Source: Rhodothermaceae bacterium (GTDB taxonomy: Bacteria > Bacteroidota > Rhodothermia > Rhodothermales > JAHEMB01). Taken from it: a DNA stretch of 6,951 nt. The number at the start of each line of letters is the position of its first letter. Positions within the stretch are counted from its first letter, which is position 1. Under the pieces are notes generated by a model that did no database searches, was not told where the DNA came from, and worked only from the letters and a program-made list of their open reading frames with translations. The stretch spans positions 1 through 6,951 of the forward strand of contig JAHEMB010000187.1 in the NCBI GenBank assembly GCA_024643915.1, read 5' to 3'. Position numbers and translations under genes: made by a program. Shown one piece after another: positions 5,988 through 6,951 of this stretch.

Positions 5988-6899
5988 TCAAAGCTCGGCG
6001 TCGAAGGCGAGGATGGCGGCGAGGATGGTGCGGGCGGCTTCGGTGAAGAAATCCTTCGTCAGCGTCTCGGGGTCGTCGGTGGGGCGGTGGTAATCGTCGT
6101 GGTCCTCCACGCCGAAGTAGATGAAGGGCACGCCCGCCGTGTAGAAGGCGGCGTGGTCCGAGGAGAAAAGCCAGTTCTCGGCTCCCGTGCCGGGGCGGTC
6201 GTGGCCGAAGAGGAGGCGAATATTGCTTTCCGCAGCGACCTTTTCGAGGATGGGCTTGAGGGTGGGCGTTTGATACGTGCCGACGGCGTAGAGTTCGCCC
6301 GCCTCGCTGCGCCCCACCATGTCGAGGTTGACGTTGAGCACGATTTTTTTCTCGTCGGCGCGCAGCTTTTCGACCAGGGCGTAGGCTCCCAGCAGGCCGA
6401 CCTCCTCGGCGTCGAGGGCGGCGAAGAGGATCGCGTGACGGGGTCGGTGGCGGGCGAAGTGGCGGGCGGCTGCCATCAACACAGCCACGCCCGAGGCGTT
6501 GTCGTCGGCGCCGTTGTAGATTTTGCCGGCCTGCACGCCCAGATGGTCATAATGCGCCGTCACGACGAGGAAGCTGTCCGGCATCTCCATGCCCCCCACG
6601 TAGCCGACGACGTTGACGCCCGCAGTCTTTCCCCCGCCCCAGGTCTCCCCGAATGCAAAGGGCTGCTCGAATCCTTCCTCCCCGAGTGGTGCCAGCCCCG
6701 CCTCCGCAAAAGCCGCAACGAGATACGCCCGCGCCCGGGCCCCGCCCGGCGTGCCCACCTGCCGCCCTGCCATCGAGTCTGCCGCCAGCACCTCAACATC
6801 GTGCAGGAGTTGGGCCGCATTGAGCGCCGGCTGCGCGCCGAGCGGCGACGCACCGACCAGCAGCCAACAGAGGAGGAAAGGGGAAAGGAAGCGCGTCAT
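5988..6899 (-). CDS. Exported M28 family zinc metallopeptidase
   Basis: This is a 303-aa M28-type aminopeptidase/peptidase. A signal peptide is clear: MTR, then a hydrophobic core (FLSPFLLCWLLVGA), then LGA with probable cleavage after Ala22; Cys11 is not in a lipobox, so a soluble periplasmic or secreted protein is expected. All metal and catalytic positions of the family are in place: TAHYDHLG (His116), GADDNASG (bridging Asp133), DAEEVGLLG (general base Glu165, ligand Glu166), NLDMVGR (Asp193) and DDYHRPTDD (His271). The substrate cannot be told from sequence; M28 members release N-terminal residues from peptides, and a few act on other amides such as N-terminal glutamine. The length suits a bare catalytic domain with no PA or accessory domain. 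The ATG at 6899 has no Shine-Dalgarno site but an A-rich leader (AACGAAA). The gene converges on proC. Confidence 0.93.
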   Translation of the reverse strand: MTRFLSPFLLCWLLVGASPLGAQPALNAAQLLHDVEVLAADSMAGRQVGTPGGARARAYLVAAFAEAGLAPLGEEGFEQPFAFGETWGGGKTAGVNVVGYVGGMEMPDSFLVVTAHYDHLGVQAGKIYNGADDNASGVAVLMAAARHFARHRPRHAILFAALDAEEVGLLGAYALVEKLRADEKKIVLNVNLDMVGRSEAGELYAVGTYQTPTLKPILEKVAAESNIRLLFGHDRPGTGAENWLFSSDHAAFYTAGVPFIYFGVEDHDDYHRPTDDPETLTKDFFTEAARTILAAILAFDAEL

Positions 6900-6951
6900 T
6901 TTCGTTCGAGATGTACTTAGAGATCGACGTATACCACCGCACCGGCCGCAA

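Noticed and set aside
6087..6920. A 277-codon frame on the plus strand opposite the M28 peptidase
   Set aside because: It mirrors the peptidase gene, whose full set of catalytic motifs shows which frame is coding.

Overview
The window is about 7 kb of high-GC bacterial chromosome with compact, mostly housekeeping content. I read it as a member of the Rhodothermota/Bacteroidota neighbourhood. This rests on the MetG form (KLSTS class-I loop followed by RNWAIWLHEY), the pairing of high-GC genes with AT-richer spacers, poor or absent Shine-Dalgarno sites at several starts, and short reiterated intergenic repeats. The assignment is inference, not proof.

Layout from left to right. An AT-rich repeat at about 30-105 leads into a two-gene plus-strand unit: an unrecognised 166-aa protein (120-620) and a DUF3291-family protein (635-1105). 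Converging on it with a 9-bp gap is a minus-strand EcsC-family protein (1115-1702), which lies downstream of minus-strand metG (methionyl-tRNA synthetase, 1815-3920). A roughly 355-bp divergent spacer with a 21-bp tandem repeat separates metG from plus-strand hisB (imidazoleglycerol-phosphate dehydratase, 4276-4893). Plus-strand proC (pyrroline-5-carboxylate reductase, 5003-5827) follows after a 109-bp spacer with an imperfect direct repeat. A 160-bp convergent spacer with a 14-bp direct repeat and a large nested inverted repeat precedes a minus-strand exported M28 family metallopeptidase (5988-6899).

Functionally, metG serves translation, and hisB and proC serve histidine and proline synthesis. 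They sit together without the rest of the his or pro pathways, so amino-acid genes appear dispersed here. The peptidase probably acts in the periplasm or outside the cell and could feed amino acids to the cell. The DUF3291 pair and the EcsC protein have no assigned role.

I see no mobile element with a transposase, no CRISPR array, no tRNA or rRNA, and no defence or biosynthetic system. The most unusual content is in the spacers: four different short repeat or inverted-repeat structures lie next to gene starts or ends. I found no convincing undescribed multi-gene system.
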